NCBI GenBank assembly: GCA_951804985.1
Contig: OX638135.1
Coordinates: 35,295,670-35,359,669, forward strand
DNA length: 64,000 nucleotides
Direction of reading: 5' to 3'
DNA from: Dryomyza anilis
Lineage: Eukaryota > Arthropoda > Insecta > Diptera > Dryomyzidae
Shown here: positions 47,594-57,897 of the stretch, piece by piece
Layout: each line of letters starts with the position of its first letter
Position numbering within the stretch: position 1 is the first letter of the stretch
Position numbers and translations under genes: made by a program
Notes under the pieces: generated by a model
Databases searched by the model: none
Told to the model about the DNA's origin: nothing
Seen by the model: the letters and a program-made list of their open reading frames with translations, nothing else

Positions 47594-48725
47594 TATAACA
47601 CTGTTCCACAAGGATTTTAATCTGGAATGAAACCTATCAAATCTGGTTGCTTTCGGTCTCCCGATTCTTGCTGAATTTTCCCTATACGTCGAGATTTTGC
47701 ACAAAGTCGAGTCAAAGTTGCAAAAAAGGCCGTTTTTGGTACTTTATATCGCAAGTTATCGCATGATTTCGACATGTTGCAGATGCAAACTTTATCACAA
47801 AATAAAATATGAACCTTATAAGAACTTAGGCCGAGCTCTCTCACCATTTTGAGGTGTACGTGTTATATTTGCACTCAAAGTGGTGGGAACTACAGTTTAT
47901 TGTCGAATCCGAACGCCGGGTGAGAGCTTTTCATAGGCAATGTTTTACTCTCGCAGGTTTGCCATTTACCGCCGAGAGATAGCGCGGTATAGAAAAATGT
48001 TTCTATAAAAAGATGTTGTTAACCCCAGTCCAGGTTTGAACCGGGGACCTTTCAGCTCGCAGTCCAACGCATTACCCACTGAGCTACCGCGGCTACATAT
48101 GAACCTTGCCCTACGGATAATTGGCAAAAAAAATCTGTGTCCAGATATTAGTTTTTGCAAAAACTCAAAAAGAAATTTTTGTTACCAAAAAAATGTGTCG
48201 AGAGAGTAATTTATCACAATTATCTAAGCTCTCTTAAAAAACATTTTAATATTAGTTCGCACTGTGTTTGCTGTCAAAATTCCAAACAAATGTTTTAAAC
48301 GTTATCTTATGAAATTTTTCGGAATATTTTTTAAAATTGGTTATGAAGACATATACAATTTCATACTCATATAATGTAGTGGTATTAGATGCAAAATCGA
48401 ACAAAATTCTTAGCATCTGGTGTACGCAGTATGGGAAAACATGATGGGGAAAATTACACTGCGTATTCTCCTGGTGTGTATCTGATTCGGTAGGCTTTAA
48501 TGGGTTAAAAAGATCAAATATACATCCGTCGTCAACGAATGCTTCTGAGCGACTGAACTGACATTTTTGGAAATTGACATGAACAAAAATAACTCTACAG
48601 CAACTCTTTATCAAAATTATATTTATAATATTGTATGGACGCGGCTGTAGTTGTGATATGTATTGAACATTTTATTTTAATTAATGGCAGATTTGGAACT
48701 ATTTTTCGTGACGAAGATGAAGTTT
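47594..48725. repeat. Inverted repeat, left arm
   Basis: Pairs with 50,200-51,020 in reverse. Matching phrases are 'acactgtt.cacaa', 'aatctggaatgaaacctatc', 'gatttcgacatgttgcagat', 'aacatgatggggaaaattac', 'tgtatctgattcggtaggct' and 'gtgacgaagatgaa'. The arm is interrupted by the SINE at 47,818-48,096. Minus frames 47617-47847 and 48252-48614 lie in it. Their counterparts on the other arm (50681-51018) are also only loosely open, so no protein is claimed. Confidence 0.8.
47818..48096 (-). mobile_element. tRNA-derived SINE, copy 1
   Basis: Reading minus from 48,096: 'gccgcggtagctcagtgg' (box A) and 'ccggttcaaacctgg' (box B) in a tRNA-like head. A conserved body follows ('aacaacatctttttatagaa', 'gaaaagctctcacccggcgt', 'gtgagagagctcggcc'). 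It is flanked by an 11-bp duplication ATATGAACCTT (47,807-47,817 and 48,097-48,107). The other inverted arm holds the unoccupied site ('aaaatatgaaccttgccc' in reverse, near 50,775-50,795). The head is not a functional tRNA: the anticodon stem is mispaired. The 3' tail is shorter than in copy 2. Confidence 0.88.
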
Positions 48726-50199
48726 ATCATCAACTAGTTTAAAGTAAAAACATTTTTTGTATATAACATGTATTAAAAAAAAAGATGGTTGTTCACTACT
48801 TTATAGTTAGCAAAAGATTGCTTACTATTATAATAGTATATTCCCGTCACAATGAAATACAAAAGAATCACATTAAAAGCGCGTAACTTCTAATAAAGCC
48901 TTATTTCTCGCGTATTTTTCGCTACGAAATAGTCATTCATTAGGTATTAGCTTGCTCCTCAAATATATTTCATCACTCACTATTTTCAGTCAATATGTGA
49001 AAAACGTAAATGGAATTTTATGTCAATTTTCATAGCCTTTATTACCTTGATAACCGACACTTATAGTTCATTTTTATTTAGTTTTTCAAAGAGAAATGTC
49101 ACTAGCCGCTTCAACAGACAGATCAGGTGATTTGAAAAACAATATAAATGAATCACGTGAGCTGAACTGAACTGGACTGGGTTTATATTAACTGTGGAAA
49201 GATGCACTAGTCATTCACTTTGGAGTACTAAATAAAACAACACGAACTAAATTAAACACTTAATTTATATGTTTTCAATTTTAATATCTGCATCGTTTAA
49301 GAACATTTTATCGAATAACATAAAATTTGTATCTAAACGTATCTAATGTAAACGAAACATTTTTTAAAGTAATTGAAATCTTTTTTGAAACTCAAAAATG
49401 TTAATAAAATTAATTAAGTTCCATAATATGAAAGTTTTGTTATGTATTTAAATTTTCAATATATAAAAAATTGTAAATAAACCAAGTGATTAAGAACTTT
49501 TTAAATGGCCTCTAAAAACTGTTTTAAAAAAAGCCTTTATTTTCATTTCACAGGCTACGCAATATATATACCTATATTTTTTTTGTTTTGTTTGATTGAT
49601 TATTAATTTTCAGAATATAAGAACAGCTTACTTCGCATTAAATGTCAAAAAATTTGCTATATTGAAAATATGAAATAATTTCATTTATATTTCAAACGTT
49701 GCGCAACCCATTTCATTACTTACTCATTAATATTATTATACTTCTACTATTTATATTATTTCTATTATTATACTGTTACTAAAAACAAAAAAAATTACTA
49801 TAATAAATTAAAAATTACAAAATAAATTACGAAAAAAAAAATTACTTATTAATTAATTTTAATTTAATATTAAAAAATACAAATAAAAATAATTAAATAA
49901 TTAATAGAAATACAACTATTTCATTTTTACTTTCATTAATAATTTAAAAGTAGAAAACAACTATAAGTATTATTATAATTATTTCTTGCTTTCTTTCTAT
50001 TAATTAATTTCTTACTATTGTTACTTTATTATTATTACACTATTAATAAAAAACTTAAACATAATTTTAAAAATTATTACTATGTACTCTTAATATTACT
50101 AAAAATATTATATTTAAAAATTAATCTTTATACTAAAAAATAAAATATTACAATAATTAATATAGTATGCTGAAGGATCCATAATGTCATGTTTTTAAA
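48726..50199. other. AT-rich spacer between inverted arms
   Basis: About 1.5 kb of very AT-rich, low-complexity sequence ('attactattaa'-type runs at 49,700-50,170). No gene or RNA recognised. Confidence 0.5.
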
Positions 50200-51020
50200 A
50201 TTTTCACAATTCATCTTCGTCACATGTATGTATGTTCAATACATACATGTTCAATACATATTACAACTACAGCCTATTATATTACAACTATATTATAACA
50301 ACTATTGTAACTACAACTACAATATTATAAATTTAATTTTGATAAAGAGTAGCTGTAGGCATTTTTTATTTTTGTTCATGTCAAATTTTCAAAAATTTCA
50401 GTTCAGTCGCTGAACAGCATTCGTTGATGACGGATGTATATTTGATTTGTTTAACCCATTAAAGCCTGCCGAATCAGATACACACCAGGAGAATACGCAG
50501 TGCAATTTTCCCCATCATGTTTTCCCATAATGCGTACACCAGATGCTAAGAATTTTGTTCGATATTCCAAAAAATTTCAGTAAGATAACGTTTAAAACAT
50601 TTTTTGGGAATTTTAACAGCAAACACATTGCGAACTAATATTAAAATGTTTTTTAAGAGAACTTAGAGAATTGTGATAAATTACTCTCTCGACACACTTT
50701 TTTGGTAACACAAATTTCTTTTTGAGTTTTTGCAAAAACTAATATCAGAACACAGATTTTTTTGCCATTTATCCGGAGGGCAAGGTTCATATTTTATTTT
50801 GTGATAAAGTTTGCGTCTGCAACATATCGAAATCGTGCGATAACTTGCGATATAAAGTACCAAAAACGGCATTTTTGACTCGATTTTGTGCAAAATCTCG
50901 ACGTATAAGGAAAATTCTGAGTACGCAGCAAGAATCGGAAGACCGAAATCAACCAGAATTGATAGGTTTCATTCCAGATTAGGCCAACGACCCTCAATTT
51001 GTAGAACAGTGTAATCAAAT
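50200..51020. repeat. Inverted repeat, right arm (SINE-free)
   Basis: Reverse counterpart of 47,594-48,725. It shows the uninterrupted SINE target site and a small expansion of 'caatacata/attacaactac' words at 50,235-50,330. Homology ends where copia RNase H sequence begins (~51,010). The two arms and their 1.5-kb spacer look like one foldback-type insertion in copia pol. Confidence 0.75.
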
Positions 51021-51215
51021 CGCAATTAAATTAGTTAAAATCCAGAATTTCACAAACGAACAAAACACATAGGCGTTCGTTATCATTATTTATGAGAAAA
51101 ATACAATGAAGGAGTATTTCATCTGTAACATGTACGAGGCGCAGAGCAACTTGCAGATATTTTAACCAAAGCTTTGCCACGAAAGACATTTACACATTTA
51201 TGTAACTTAATTAAT
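51010..51215 (+). pseudogene. pol: Copia-type Pol RNase H C-terminus
   Basis: Across shifting frames: NQIAIKLVK, then an FHKRTKHI-type stretch (here FTNEQNT) and RYHYLWEKYNEG-like words. The last is EQLADILTKALPRKTFTH, the characteristic end of copia RNase H, followed by a stop near 51,213. It supports the copia assignment of the whole 45.5-52.5 kb unit. Frameshifts make it non-functional. Confidence 0.7.
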
Positions 51216-51535
51216 TAGCCGCGGTAGCTCAGTGGTTAGTGCGTTGGGCTGCGAGCCGAAAGGTCCCCAGTTCAAGCCTGGATTGGGGCTAACAACATCT
51301 TTTCATAGAAACATTTTTCTATACCGCTCTACCTCTCGTCAGTAAATGGCAAAACTACGAGAGTAAAACAATTGCCTATGAAAAAGCTCTCACCCGCCGT
51401 TCGGATTCGGCAATAAACTGTAGGTCCCACCACGTTGAGTACAAATATAACACGCACAGCTCAAATGGTGAGAGAGCTCGGCCGAAGTTCTATACAGGAC
51501 TGTAGCGCCAAACTATTATTATTATTATAATTAAT
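51216..51535 (+). mobile_element. tRNA-derived SINE, copy 2, with (ATT)n tail
   Basis: 'tagccgcggtagctcagtgg' (box A) and 'cagttcaagcctgg' (box B), then the same body as copy 1 ('aacaacatcttttcatagaa', 'gctctcacccgccgttcgg', 'gtgagagagctcggccg') and an (ATT)5-like tail at 51,514-51,530. Flanked by 'taattaat' on both sides, a probable target duplication. Inserted right after the copia pol stop. Confidence 0.85.
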
Positions 51536-51583
51536 GTAAATTCTCTTTGACAACTATGAATTATTATATTTAAAAATTATAAT

Positions 51584-51620
51584 ATTTAGTGGGAGTATTG
51601 AAACTATACTCCCACTAAAT
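51584..51620. repeat. 15-bp hairpin across the purine tract/LTR boundary
   Basis: ATTTAGTGGGAGTAT (51,584-51,598) and its exact reverse complement (51,606-51,620) with a 7-nt loop. It spans the polypurine tract and the first bases of the right LTR. The left LTR lacks the second arm. Confidence 0.85.
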
Positions 51621-52529
51621 ATTTATTAAGGCATGTTAAAAATTTTATTGTTTACTAGCTGGACCCGTGCACGACTCGTGCCAAGATTTTGTGAATTCAT
51701 AGATATAAAGCTATTTTATTAATATAAAAAAACATTATTATTATTTTTTATATCAGGGGCCCGTGCTTCGCTGTTGAAGTTTTTATTGGTTTTATAAATG
51801 TAGTAACCAAATAATAATTCTCCGCCAAAACAACTTTTCTCAAAGACAATTCAATTCTTCCCCATAGATCGCTTTACCGTAGAATTCTTCCCGGTAGAAC
51901 TCTTCACGGTAGAATTCTTCCTCGTAGAGTTTTTCCCAGTAGAAGTTTTAGTGTAGTAAGTTTTAATGGGGTGAGTTTTAGTGTGGTGTGTTTTAGTGTG
52001 GTGAGTTTTGGTGTGGTGAGTTTTAGTGTGGCGAATTTTTAGTGTAGTGAGTTATAGTGTGGTGAGTTTTATTGTGCTGAGTTTTAGTGCGGTGAGTTTT
52101 AGTGTGGTGAGTTTTAGCGTGGTGAGTTTTATTGTGGTAAGTTTTAGTGTGGTGAGTTTTAGTTTGGTGAGTTTTAGTGTGGTGAATTTTAGTTTTTTGT
52201 TTCATCTTTTTAGTTTCTGTATGTGCTGAGTTATGTCGTTTTGAAAGTTTAGGTTGTATGGGAGGTGCCACGCTCCTTTGTCCAATCCCGCCCATATATA
52301 GCCTATGACACCCTCCGGACTCTATAGTATCCTGGTGCAAAATTTCAGTTAAATCGGTTCAGCGGTTTAGACGTGATACTGAAACAAACAGACAGACAGA
52401 CAGACTGACAGACGGACCAAGAGTTTTATATATATAGATTGTTTCTGTATTCAAATATTTTTCCTTACTTCAATAAAATATTCGTTTGCTACAGACGTGT
52501 TCTGTTTATATTCCTCTTTTTATTGTAAC
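51596..52529 (+). repeat. Copia-like 3' LTR, split by a Helitron
   Basis: LTR starts TATTGAAAC after GTGGGAG and ends TTATTGTAAC. Without the 784-bp Helitron it is ~150 bp, close to the left LTR. Differences between the LTRs (hairpin arm, several substitutions) indicate an old insertion. Confidence 0.75.
51655..52438 (-). mobile_element. Non-autonomous Helitron, 784 bp, minus strand
   Basis: On the minus strand it starts TCTATATATATAAAACTC and ends with the hairpin GCACGA-G-TCGTGC, 'acgggtccagctag'. This is the same 3' end as the large Helitron. It contains a short CACACTAAAACTCAC minisatellite (51,945-52,195), 'ttctaccgggaagaattc'-type repeats (51,865-51,945), one diverged copy of the ~160-bp block and a GACA tract near its 5' end. 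It sits inside the copia 3' LTR. 'ttgttt' occurs on both sides, so local rearrangement or coincidence blurs the A^T rule here. Frames 52023-52340 and 52026-52229 are minisatellite artefacts. Confidence 0.88.
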
Positions 52530-52628
52530 TATAAGTGTCCGTGTACGAATCAACACTCAAACCACTGAACACGGCATTTTGAATATTTTTGAACTTTAAT
52601 ACGAAACATTTGGCGACCGTGACAGGGC
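52530..52628 (+). promoter_or_regulatory. BEL/Pao LTR end and primer-binding site
   Basis: 'cgaaacatttggcgaccgtgacagg' at about 52,602-52,626 matches the familiar LTR-end/primer-binding junction of insect BEL and gypsy elements. The LTR left edge is not defined; only 52,530-52,610 could belong to it, so it is probably truncated by the junction with the copia copy. Confidence 0.55.
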
Positions 52629-52989
52629 ACCTGTAAATAAAATAAGCAACAAATTTCATAAGCTTCATCATCCATCGTTGAATATCTTTTCGAGCTGCTG
52701 GAAAAACTCGCAAATTTTCTTTTACAACACATATTACATTAACATATTCTGTGTAAATCATTGCTGGCTGCTATCTTTGCGCAAAGCAATCATCATACAT
52801 TGGCACGCAAAAATTTGTCAGCCCGACAACGAACAGCTATGCCATTTCATTGTTGTTGATTGATTACCGTAAACACATAATAATTGTTGCTGTGCAGATT
52901 TTGTTAATCCGTCTGTTTCTAACTTCGAAAATCATTTGCATTGCTTGTGGTTTATTGCATTCTACGCCATCTCTTTGTTTCAATAAATA
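52629..52989. other. BEL/Pao leader or ruined Gag N-terminus
   Basis: No sustained frame matches. Small ORFs on both strands (52489-52761, 52678-52863) are not supported. Probably untranslated leader and eroded gag before the LINE insertion. Confidence 0.4.
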
Positions 52990-53705
52990 TTGATTTCAAT
53001 TTATTCAGTCTATGGAGTAACAATCCTTTACCGACTAGCGTATTACAATACATCTTAAAAATAACAATAAACACTTAAATCTAACAATTAACGCTTAAAA
53101 ATAAATATGATTTAAACATTTCTTATATGAATTCTTTGACAACGAAAAATCAATGACATTAAAATTTGAAATTCTATTAAATTCAGTAAGAGCTCTATTA
53201 TTGGCTCATTTGTAGCATAATTATGACACGGTACAAAAAACATGTTAAAATGATGAAGATGCCTACTTGGGGCATACAAATTTATTAAATTTAAAAGATA
53301 AGGACAATCAATATTTCCACAAATAATATCATATACAAACATTAAGGACTGTGTATACGTCTACTGACAAGTAGCATTAAATTTAGAAATAAACAACGAG
53401 CATTATAAGACGGAAACGGTTCAACAAAGTTAAGAGAACGTAAAGCAAATTTTAAGAAAAGTTTTTGGATTCTCTCTAAACGATTTATATGCGTTTGATA
53501 ATAGTGATTCCAAATAAAAGAAGCATATTCCAATCTAGATCTAACCAATGATGTAAACAATAATTTATGCCTATATGGATCATTAAATTCCTTACTATTT
53601 CGTCTAACGAAAGCCCAAAGAGAATAAGCTTTAGGTATTATGTAGTTCAGATGACCTAAAAAACTAAATTCCGAAACAAACATAACATCAAACATATCTT
53701 CTGAA
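52990..53705 (-). pseudogene. Jockey/CR1-type LINE 3' end, minus strand
   Basis: Two abutting minus frames (53,342-53,695 and 53,112-53,342) encode the C-terminal part of a LINE ORF2: FLGHLNYIIPKAYSLWAFVR, RHKLLFTSLVRSRLEYASFI, THINRLERIQKLFLKFALRS, then CPYLLNLINLYAPSR. The ORF ends near 53,112. A ~110-bp 3' UTR follows to about 52,990 ('gtattgtaatacgctagtcg', 'gactgaataaattg'). It is 5'-truncated, the usual state of a LINE insertion, and lies inside BEL gag. One stop separates the two frames. It is likely the same family as 23,020-24,800. Confidence 0.75.
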
Positions 53706-54298
53706 CTGCTTGTCAGGAGCTGCTCTCAATGTTGTTGATTCATTTCAAGGCACATCTAAAAAATGACAAAGCTTTGGAAAGACTAAACGTGCGCTACGAT
53801 AACGAAGTGTTAATTTTTCTAGATTTGATTAATTCAATTTTCATCATAGGAGTAATGAAGAATTCCGATTCCATTACTCTCCGTAAAATCATCGTAATGA
53901 ATTCAATTATTATTCACTTGGTCAAGTCAAAGATTGATCGAGGATCTCAAGACTACAACGACGAAAATCAAGATTTTAAAGACTTGCCCACATGGGACGA
54001 ATGTTACAAGGTTTTAGATCTCGAAAGTCACCAACCGAAGAAAAGTGATCACAAAAAGCACGATAGAATCAAGTCAATGCGAATAAATCAGACTTTCATA
54101 AATGTAAAGTCCGGTTGCGAGTATTGTCGCAGCACAGAGCACGTTCTAGGAAACTATCCTACTTTCATCTCAATTCCAGTAAGCGAATGTTTCGATTTTG
54201 TTAAGCGTTGTGCGCATTGTATTAATTGTTTGCGTAAGGGACACACAGTGCACAAATGCCTCTCGAAGTCGCGCTGCCGCGTATGTCATCAATCATAG
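53706..54298 (+). pseudogene. gag: BEL/Pao Gag, C-terminal half with zinc knuckles
   Basis: Frame 53,729-54,298. The first part (KNDKALERLNVRYDNEVLIF, MKNSDSITLRKIIVMNSIII) fits the DUF1759-type capsid region of BEL/Pao Gag-Pol. The end has GCEYCRSTEHVLGNYPTF, FVKRCAHCINCLRKGHTVHK and CLSKSRCRVCHQS, the cysteine-rich nucleocapsid of this superfamily, with a standard CCHC knuckle CINCLRKGHTVHKC. A TAG stops it at 54,296. In an active element Gag would continue into protease. Confidence 0.8.
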
Positions 54299-55320
54299 CA
54301 TTCTGCATATATATATCCGAGATTAATTTCATAACCGAAGAGACGTCAAAAAGGTTAAAGGTTAAAATTCACCGTATTAACGAAGAAGTATCTGGCATCG
54401 CTGGAATCCTCGCTCCATTAAAGCATTTTGTGGTTGCTACAATTAAATCTCATACACACACAGAAAAAACTGTTGAAATCCGACAGTTATCAGTTGTTAT
54501 TTTATTTCGAAACATCTGACACTAAAACTGGTCGTTTTTTGATCAAAACTATTACTTTAATAAAAAATTAACGAAGATATTTGAAATATTTGTCAAATTC
54601 AATTAATATTAATTTGTCAAAATAATAAAAAATAACAGAGAAAGGAAATACATATCATCAGTGAGGCGTTCTTTCAGTGCATTTTGACACACCTACAAGA
54701 CAAGAACTGCTCTTTAAACAATGTGCGAGGTTTCCAGGTGCAACGTTCATTAATCAGATTGTTGGCTTTATCAGAGGGTATATACGAATCTGTCAAAATC
54801 AGCGCTGACACTTTAAATATAAAATATCATCAAATAATAAAAAAATGATTTTATATACTTTATAACACCATTGTTTTAATACTTTGGAATTATGGAAAAA
54901 AAATTAAAAAGTAGGATGCATTGTAATACTAAAAGGTTAAACTGTCAAACCAACAGTAGTTAATTGTCATTATCGACAGTAACTTTTGTCTGATCGAAAG
55001 CAAAAACTGTTATCTGCATTTTTGACATTAAGGCTAAATGACAATTTCTACTGTCTTTCTAACCCTTTTTAACAGTATTTCAGCATTAAAAAGTGTCGAA
55101 AAACAGCCCCAAACGACAGTTTTTTTCTGTGTGTGTATAAATTATTTTCAAAGAACTACTAATTTTTCTGTTACAAGGTCAATTACTACTCAACAGCCAG
55201 GAGAGATGATTTCTATCGGCGAATGGACAGTGACAAATTCGATCACGCTCGCGGATCTCCAATTTTTCAAACCACAAGAAAGTGATTTATTAATCAGCAG
55301 CGAAATTTTCTTTTATTTAT
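54299..55320 (+). pseudogene. pol: BEL/Pao protease region, split by a MITE
   Basis: 54,319-54,452 reads SEINFITEETSKRLKVKIHR and SGIAGILAPLKHFVVATI, corresponding to the aspartic protease after the catalytic D-S-G/A (that triad itself is not preserved). Coding resumes right of the MITE with NYFQRTTNFSVTRS, EWTVTNSITLADLQFFKPQE and DLLISSEIFFYLL, typical of the protease C-terminus. The frame is therefore interrupted rather than scrambled. Confidence 0.7.
54455..55135. mobile_element. TA-flanked MITE, 681 bp, in BEL protease
   Basis: Terminal inverted repeats CACACACAGAAAAAACTGT (left) and ACAGTTTTTTTCTGTGTGTG (right), flanked by TA (54,453-54,454 and 55,136-55,137). AT-rich interior without transposase. 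The TA duplication suggests a Tc1/mariner-type origin. Frame 55038-55364 starts inside it only by chance. Confidence 0.8.
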
Positions 55321-55344
55321 TATATTACGTCCACACAGCAAAAA

Positions 55345-55580
55345 AAAAACAAAAATACGAGTAGTATTTAACGATATTCTTTTAGTGGGCCCTACAATAC
55401 AACAAAAATTGGTTATTACACTCATGGCATTTCGTTCAAATAAATTCGCAGTAATTGCTGATATTTCTAAAATGTATCGACAATTTATCATCGACAAACC
55501 TGATCAAGTATACACTTTCAGAAATTTATTATTAAAATCTTACAATTACGATATGACAATAAATTTTTTTCCTATATTTT
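55345..55580 (+). pseudogene. pol: BEL/Pao reverse transcriptase, N-terminal fragment
   Basis: IRVVFNDILLVGPTIQQK then AFRSNKFAVIADISKMYRQF: the ADISKMYRQ box with the first catalytic Asp is characteristic of BEL/Pao. Coding ends about 55,580; the YxDD half is absent here and in the right-hand piece. Confidence 0.75.
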
Positions 55581-56091
55581 GAGTGACGATTGTAGCTTTT
55601 TCGTGATTAACAATTATTATATTAAATTTATTGTTAGATTCTTAAATTATTTTACATTGTTAAATTCAACAACAGGATTTTTAAAAATTGTTTGTTCGAA
55701 TAATTTCAAAATATTAAAAATTAATTTTGTTTTTGTGTCAAAAATTTCAAATATTTAATTTAAGTCGTAAATCGTATTTGTCAATATTAACAAAATATCA
55801 CAGATAATTTACTACAATGCGAAAGCGGATCACCGCACATTGGGAAAAACATAGCAAAAACGCTCGCATCGCCTGTTTTGAGCGCTAGTTTCTACATTTT
55901 TTGGACAATATACTTGAAATTTTGATATTATCTTCAGAATTCTGTAGAGAATGGACTGGAATATATTTTTTTGTTTTTTGCTACCAGGGGCTGATACCCT
56001 ACAGCCGGAAGTAAAGACTTTTGAAGAATTGCGTTGTAATTCAATCTAAATATAATAGAAACTAAAATATCAATGTAAGCCTGTCAAAAAT
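55581..56091. other. AT-rich spacer
   Basis: No gene recognised. 55,800-56,040 is slightly more complex but gives no credible frame. Confidence 0.45.
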
Positions 56092-56809
56092 AAAACAAGT
56101 TGGGAAGGTTAGATCACATGGGAAATTTTAAAGTAGGTGTAATTATGATAGTTAGAATTATCAAAATTATAGTCGGTCTAAGCCGACTATAAATACCCTA
56201 CACATATGTGTGGTTACCATTCAAAGTGATATATAGGTCACCAGGGTATACGAATCCTGAAAATAACTACAAACATTCAATCGCTGAAGAATTTCCATTC
56301 ATTTGATACCCATATTTACAAAGGGGTAGGTGTACCGAATTTCGATTTTTTTTTTGTGAACCACAAGTTTGTTCACCGGAAAACATTATTATCATGTATT
56401 TGAGCATGATTTCAATATATATTTGACAAAAAAAGTTTACCTAAGCACGTATACATAAAAATTGATCTTTATATGTACATTTTATATGAGGTATTTGAAC
56501 ATAAGTGGTCGGATCATAGGTCACAATGGACCGATCTCGCCGATTTCGCACATACAGCGTAGGTATATTAGTAATCTAAGTTATAAGTTTCATTTATCTA
56601 GCTCTTCAATTTTAAAAGTAGTAGGGATTTCAACAGACAGACAGACAGACGGACAGACAGACGGGCAGACGGACATCGCTAAATCGACTCAGGAGGTCAT
56701 GCTGATCAAGAATATATATACTTTTCCATACCGGAGATGCTTCCTTCTGGGTGTTACAAACGGCGTACCAAAGTGAATATACCCTTTCACTCTTAGTGTA
56801 GGGTATAAA
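56092..56809 (+). mobile_element. mini-me/DINE-like element, copy D
   Basis: Full-length copy from 'aaaacaagttgggaaggtta' to 'cactcttagtgtagggtata', very similar to copies A and C, with the shortest clean GACA/GACG tract (56,634-56,672). Frame 56462-56776 is a by-product shared by family members. Confidence 0.85.
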
Positions 56810-57050
56810 TACACGTGTATCATCATTTTGAAAATTGGGTAGTTAAAACTTTTTTATAGTTAGTTAAAATGGGTTAAACATTAAATGGAATAATATAAAA
56901 AATACTACTGTAACTTAATATATTTATTATTTAAATTTTTTTCATTTTTTAGATTTTTTTTTTGTAGATTTTAAATATATTTCACAAATCGTCTTATATA
57001 ACGTTTTAAAGTGTTAAAATGTCATACGAAAAAATGGCTGACTATGTTTA
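56810..57050. other. AT-rich spacer
   Basis: Nothing recognisable before the minisatellite. Confidence 0.45.
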
Positions 57051-57895
57051 AACCAATGACGCACTAGGATGCGTATCTAGCCCCACAGGAACAGATTCAC
57101 CCAAAAAAATTCCAATGATGCACCAGGATGCGTATCTAGGCCCACAGGAAGAGATTCACCCAAAAAAGTTCCAATGACGCACCAGGATGCGTATCTAGGA
57201 CCACAGGAACAGATTCACCCAAAAAAGTTCCAATGACGCACCAGGATCCGGATCTAGGCCCACAGGAAGCGATTCACCCTAAAAAGTTCCAATGACGCAC
57301 CAGGATGCGTATCTAGGCCCATAGGAACATATTCACCCAAAAAAGTTCCAATGATGCACCAGGATGCGTATCTAGGCCCACAGGAACAGATTCACCTAAA
57401 AAAGTTCCAATGACGCACCAGGATGCGTATCTAGGCCCACAGGAAGAGATTCACCCAAAAAAGTTCCAATGACGCACCAGGATCCGTATCTAGGCCCACA
57501 GGAAGCGATTCACCCGAAAAAGTTCCAATGACGCACCTTGTTGCGTATCTAGGCCCACAGGAACAGATTCACCCAAAAAAGTTCCAATGACGCACTAGGA
57601 TGCTTATCTAGGCTCACAGGAACAGATTCACCCAAAAAAAGTTCCAATGACGCACCAGGATGCGTATCTAGGCCCACAGGAACAGATTCACCCAAAAAAG
57701 TTCCAATGACGCACCAGGATCCGGATCTAGGCCCACAGGAAGCGATTCATTCTAAAAAGTTCCAATGACGCACCAGGATGCGTATCTAGGCCCACAGGAA
57801 CAGATTCACCCAAAAAGTTCCAATGACGCACCAGGATGCGTATCTAGGCCCACAGGAACAGATTCACCCAAAAAAGTTCCAATGACGCACCAGGA
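57051..57895 (+). repeat. 59-bp minisatellite, ~14 copies
   Basis: Unit begins CCAATGACGCACCAGGATGC, continues 'gtatctaggcccacaggaa' and ends 'gattcacccaaaaaagtt'. Copies differ by point changes that define subtypes: 'gatccgga' with 'gaagcgattc', 'gatgcgta' with 'gaacagattc', and 'gaagagattc'. Alternating subtypes suggest expansion of a multi-unit block. Much more GC-rich than the surroundings. It could be part of a transposon interior or a local satellite. Confidence 0.95.
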
Positions 57896-57897
57896 GC

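Larger units (their letters stand above)
45465..52529 (+). mobile_element. Ty1/copia-like retrotransposon with nested insertions
   Basis: Left LTR (45,465-45,603), a primer-binding-like GGTTATGGTCCCGG, a copia-type gag (45,800-46,600), the RNase H end of pol (51,010-51,215), a purine tract and a right LTR (51,596-52,529) together define one ~7-kb decayed copy. Most of pol (protease, integrase, reverse transcriptase) is gone, replaced by a large inverted repeat and unassigned sequence. Further insertions are two tRNA-derived SINE copies and a Helitron in the right LTR. Flanking 5-bp duplications are not visible. Confidence 0.75.
52530..55580 (+). mobile_element. BEL/Pao retrotransposon, 5' portion
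   Basis: A primer-binding-type TGGCGACCGTGACAGG, BEL-type gag, protease pieces and the first part of the reverse transcriptase occur in order on the plus strand. A minus-strand LINE (52,990-53,705) and a TA-flanked MITE (54,455-55,135) are inserted. A collinear pol piece at 62,060-62,925 may be the same copy, split by 6.5 kb of later sequence. Confidence 0.75.

Noticed and set aside
51216..51291. Functional tRNA gene
   Set aside because: Box A/B and an acceptor-like stem are present, but the anticodon stem is mispaired, the sequence continues into a SINE body with an (ATT)n tail, and a second copy has its own target duplication.
52023..52340. Minus-strand ORF rich in HTKTHHTKT and the plus-strand ORF 52026-52229
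   Set aside because: Same minisatellite in the second Helitron.
52381..52440. A sixth mini-me element at the GACAGACA tract
   Set aside because: The tract here belongs to the 5' end of the small Helitron; none of the mini-me core phrases flank it.
57051..57895. CRISPR-like array in the 59-bp repeats
   Set aside because: The whole 59 bp is repeated, so there are no unique spacers, and no cas-type genes occur.
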